Source: Anaerolineales bacterium (GTDB lineage Bacteria; Chloroflexota; Anaerolineae; Anaerolineales; Villigracilaceae). From it: 8,833 bases of DNA. The notes below the pieces were generated by a model. It did not search any database. It saw nothing but the letters and a program-made list of their open reading frames with translations, and was not told where the DNA came from. The DNA lies in assembly GCA_025966435.1 (NCBI GenBank), contig JAICRQ010000116.1, positions 1-8,833 on the forward strand, read 5' to 3'. The stretch's first letter is position 1; each line of letters begins with the position of its first letter. Position numbers and translations under genes: made by a program. Shown here piece after piece: positions 6,349 to 8,833 of this stretch.

Positions 6349-7548
6349 TTACATCTCTGAAAAGCTCTGCTTGGGCGGCAGGACTGCCAGAAAATCATTG
6401 GCAAATCGTTCCGCGAAACTGTTTAGTAAGGACTCCACCCGCGCTGCATCAGGCGAAGAAACGATCAGACCAGCGTGATATTTCTTGTTCAGCCGCCAGA
6501 CCACTTCAGGGTCGTTGTAGCCTGAGAGGTCCGGCCATTCCTGGTGAGCCAGACAGTTGATGATGCCTGCATAGCCCGGATGCGTCTCTGGCAGTTGATA
6601 CTTCTCCCCACGCAAGTGGGCAATTTCGACTCGTGCCCACTCGCGCCAGAGGTTGACGCCGCTGGCATAATCGACACATTCGGCAATATTCGCGCCGCCC
6701 ACACGTGCAGCGTTTTCCAAGAAATAGTACTGTCCATCGGCGTGAGACTTGATGTATTCAGAATGGGTCGCGCCGCGCACCAGTCCCATCGCCTTCAGCA
6801 CCTGTTTGTTCAACGCTACCAGCGCCTTTGCTTCCTCCGACTCGCGGTCCAGCGAGCGGGTAAGGAACACGCCTCCGCCCGCGTACACCGAAAGAGGCGG
6901 CTTGCCATATTTGTGCGCCATCGAAAAGAGAACTTCCCCATCGTCCACCAACCCGTCCACATGATACACATCGCCAGCGACGAACTGTTCCATCAGGAAG
7001 AACGATTGCTGGTCGCCGAGCGACTCTAGGGCGGGCCAGATCTCGTCGGCATGCTCGATCTTTTTGATACCCATCGAGCTGGCTTCGGAGCGCGGCTTGA
7101 GCAGCCAGGGCGGTAAGACGCGAGCCATGAACTCGCGTAAATCGTCGTAGTTGAAGACGCCGGTAAACTCCGGAACTAAGACGCCGGCATTGCGCGCTGT
7201 CGTCCGCATAGCGAGCTTGTCGCGGAAGTTGCGCGCCAGGCTGTCGCCCATGCCCGGAAGGCGGAAGTGCTCTCGCAGGTGCGCAGCGGTCTCCACGTCG
7301 AAATCATCGAGAGCCACGATCAAATCGATCTGACGGCTGCGCGCCAGGTACGCGATAGCATGGGTGATGTCCGGTCGTTTACCCAGGTCCGGCATGTGAA
7401 AGAATTCATCGATGTACTCATGCGGCCACGCTTCATCTTTGTTCCTGTCATTCGTGGCGAGGATCACGTGCAGACCGGCTTCTTTACACGCCTGCAGGAA
7501 TGCCGCACCTTTGAAATAACTGGATAAGCAGAGAATCGCAGAGGTCAT
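6349..7548 (-). CDS. ATP-grasp domain ligase of unknown substrate
   Basis: 399 residues. ATP-grasp enzymes join a carboxylate to an amine or thiol through an acyl-phosphate. The N-terminal part (1-105) looks like the pre-ATP-grasp Rossmann-like domain (ILCLSSYFKGAAFLQACKEAGLHVIL; then LIVALDDFDVETAAHLRE). The ATP-grasp core follows with RDKLAMR at 109-115, LLKPRSEASSMGIKKI (nucleotide-binding Lys and small-residue loop) at 149-164, MEQFVAGDVYHVDGLV (hinge) at 186-201 and FLENAARVGGANIAE (metal and ATP ligands) at 276-290. The C-terminal part (about 320-399) is a small lid-like domain. It starts with ATG overlapping the TGA of the ligase gene upstream (ATGA, 7545-7548), with GGAAGG seven bases before it, so translation is coupled. 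It is convergent with the glucoamylase-family gene, with only 12 bases between the two stops. The substrate cannot be read from sequence; biotin carboxylase- or PurK-like central roles are unlikely given this context. Confidence 0.85.
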   Translation of the reverse strand: MTSAILCLSSYFKGAAFLQACKEAGLHVILATNDRNKDEAWPHEYIDEFFHMPDLGKRPDITHAIAYLARSRQIDLIVALDDFDVETAAHLREHFRLPGMGDSLARNFRDKLAMRTTARNAGVLVPEFTGVFNYDDLREFMARVLPPWLLKPRSEASSMGIKKIEHADEIWPALESLGDQQSFFLMEQFVAGDVYHVDGLVDDGEVLFSMAHKYGKPPLSVYAGGGVFLTRSLDRESEEAKALVALNKQVLKAMGLVRGATHSEYIKSHADGQYYFLENAARVGGANIAECVDYASGVNLWREWARVEIAHLRGEKYQLPETHPGYAGIINCLAHQEWPDLSGYNDPEVVWRLNKKYHAGLIVSSPDAARVESLLNSFAERFANDFLAVLPPKQSFSEM

Positions 7549-8657
7549 AACACACCTTCCTCAGTTTCTGTGATCAACTGGTCCACCACTGCCTGCAAGC
7601 TGCCCGTTTGCCGGAAGGTCGCCAGCTGGCGGTCGGCGCTCGAGCCTTCCTCCAGAATACGATAGGCGTATTCGATCTCCTTGCGGCTCCCCAATTCATC
7701 CATCACGTCGCCAATGAACCACTCGATCATTTCACGAATCAGCTCGCGGGCTGGCAGCTCCATCTGCTTGCCGAAATCGATCAGCCTGCCATCCAGCCCG
7801 TAGCGGACAGCGCGCCATTTGTTTTCCTCGACCAGCGCTGGAGAGTAGACGCGGAATGTTATGTTATCGCGGCGCATCTTCCATAGCTTGTAGATCAATG
7901 CTTGGAAGATGGCAGCCACACAAACAGCTTCATCCACCCGCGTACAGACATCGCAAATGCGGAATTCCAGTGTTGGATAGTTGTAGTTAGGCCGCACGTC
8001 GAACCAGATCTTGGTCCCATCTGGGATGGAATTTGTCTTCACCAATGTATCCCGGTACTGCGCAAACTCAGTATAGGAAGAGAAGTAGGGTGGAATTCCG
8101 GTCCGTGGGAAGTTGCGGAAGACAATGCTTCGATACGACTTTAGCCCCGTATCTTGCCCGATCCAGAAGGGCGAGCTGGTGGAGAGACACAGTACGTGCG
8201 GCATGAAGTAGCGAACGACATTCATTGCATCGATCAAAAACTCCGGATCTTCAATGCCAATATGAACGTGGGTGCCGAAGATGAGCAGCTGCTGCGCCAG
8301 GATCTGCATGTCCTGCTTTACACCCGCATAGCGCTCGAAGGGCGTGATCTCCTGATCGATCCAGGACGAGATCGGGTGCGTCCCGGCGGCGGCGATCTTT
8401 AATCCGTTACGACCCGCCAGCTCCATTACGCCCTGTCGCAAACGCACAAGCTCGTCGCGCGCCTCGGAAGCTGTGTAACACACCTTCGTACCGATTTCGA
8501 CAATCGACTGGTGCAGCTCAGCTTTGACCTGCTCGCGCAGAGTCAGCTTGCCAGCCTCGAGCATTTCGGTGATATACGATTTCAGCTCCCGCGTTTGCGG
8601 GTCGATGATCTGATATTCTTCTTCGATGCCGATGTTAAAGGCAGGTGTGTCAGGCAT
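7545..8657 (-). CDS. YbdK-like carboxylate-amine ligase (glutamate-cysteine ligase family 2, GCS2)
   Basis: 370 residues, matching the E. coli YbdK size (about 372). Diagnostic blocks: NIGIEEEYQIID at 8-19 (metal-binding Glu cluster), KAELHQSIVEIGT at 45-57, AGTHPISSW at 91-99, FGTHVHIGI at 127-135, CLSTSSPFWIGQDTGLKSYRS at 157-177, WFDVRPNYNYPTLEFRICDV at 218-237 and ENKWRAVRYGLDG at 278-290. Family members catalyse ATP-dependent amide bonds. YbdK itself has only weak gamma-glutamylcysteine synthetase activity, so the natural substrate is commonly unknown. The start is ATG at 8657 with a GAGAGTGAG stretch just upstream, and no earlier start fits. It is the first of two coupled genes with the ATP-grasp protein, which implies two successive or alternative ligations in one pathway. 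Glutathione-like thiol synthesis is one option, but the partner is not a recognisable GshB. Confidence 0.9.
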   Translation of the reverse strand: MPDTPAFNIGIEEEYQIIDPQTRELKSYITEMLEAGKLTLREQVKAELHQSIVEIGTKVCYTASEARDELVRLRQGVMELAGRNGLKIAAAGTHPISSWIDQEITPFERYAGVKQDMQILAQQLLIFGTHVHIGIEDPEFLIDAMNVVRYFMPHVLCLSTSSPFWIGQDTGLKSYRSIVFRNFPRTGIPPYFSSYTEFAQYRDTLVKTNSIPDGTKIWFDVRPNYNYPTLEFRICDVCTRVDEAVCVAAIFQALIYKLWKMRRDNITFRVYSPALVEENKWRAVRYGLDGRLIDFGKQMELPARELIREMIEWFIGDVMDELGSRKEIEYAYRILEEGSSADRQLATFRQTGSLQAVVDQLITETEEGVL

Positions 8658-8677
8658 AGCTCACTCTCTTTTTAATT

Positions 8678-8714
8678 CAGACCCTGAAGGTTTTATAGAA
8701 ATCTTCAGGGTCTG
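8678..8714 (-). repeat. Strong 12-bp-stem hairpin at the stop codon of the upstream partial gene
   Basis: CAGACCCTGAAG (8678-8689) and CTTCAGGGTCTG (8703-8714) are perfect complements. The loop region adds several A-T and G-T pairs, so the stem can reach about 17 pairs. On the minus strand it begins 2 bases before the upstream gene's stop codon and ends 20 bases before the ligase start. AATTAAAAAGAG, not a U-run, follows it, so it is not a classic rho-independent terminator. It may reduce readthrough, protect an mRNA 3' end or act as a leader structure of the ligase gene. Confidence 0.55.
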
Positions 8715-8833
8715 TTGCGTGGATCCACGATGAACGAAGGCACAGTCGAGCCACCCCCCGAGGTGACGTTGAGCAGTGCCACGGTCGAAAGGCGGGTCAG
8801 GCATCCATCCACATAATTGCCGTTCCAGATGAA
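8705..8833 (-). CDS. C-terminal 42 residues of an unrecognised protein, 5' end outside the window
   Basis: On the minus strand the frame is open from the window edge to a TGA at 8705-8707 and reads as 42 residues. Features: [10 protein letters not shown] at its beginning, then [20 protein letters not shown] and [12 protein letters not shown]. Base composition matches the downstream ligase genes, and the stop is 47 bases before the ligase start on the same strand, so it probably belongs to the same cluster. The [15 protein letters not shown] ending resembles in a general way the C-termini of glutathionylspermidine-synthase-like or other ATP-grasp proteins, but 42 residues are not enough to assign it. 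Confidence 0.55.
   Translation of the reverse strand, partial: FIWNGNYVDGCLTRLSTVALLNVTSGGGSTVPSFIVDPRNRP

Overview
The window is bacterial DNA, densely coded with short gaps. It appears to join two blocks of different character. No marker gene fixes the taxon. The pairing of a GCS2-type carboxylate-amine ligase with an ATP-grasp protein, next to a glucoamylase-family (GH144-like) protein, would fit an environmental lineage such as Chloroflexota/Anaerolineae, but that is a weak inference.

Left block (1 to about 4640, + strand): the 3' part of a TetR-family regulator gene, then an 880-residue ATP-dependent dikinase-type phosphotransferase with the architecture of rifamycin phosphotransferase (Rph), then a DHA2-type MFS transporter starting 3 bases after the phosphotransferase stop. 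This reads as a small regulated drug-inactivation plus efflux module. The substrate is not shown by the sequence. Single 60-base lines sampled here are about 43-48% GC.

The non-coding flanks of this module (522-636 and 4663-4851) carry at least five related copies of a sequence close to GTGAAGTACTGATAAT, in both orientations. The copy at the end of the tetR gene seems to be split by a hairpin (537-575) flanked by TCAC direct repeats. The repeats could be operators for the TetR protein or remnants of mobile-element ends.

A gap of 393 bases (4633-5025) holds three of the repeats and two hairpins, then a + strand gene for a cytoplasmic-looking glucoamylase-family/GH144-like protein (5026-6336).

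Right block (6349-8833, - strand, convergent with the GH144-like gene; sampled lines up to about 65% GC): read from the right edge, the last 42 codons of an unrecognised protein, a 12-bp-stem hairpin at its stop codon, a YbdK-like carboxylate-amine ligase, and an ATP-grasp ligase whose start overlaps the ligase's stop (ATGA). The coupled ligases suggest synthesis of an amide- or peptide-linked small molecule of unknown identity.
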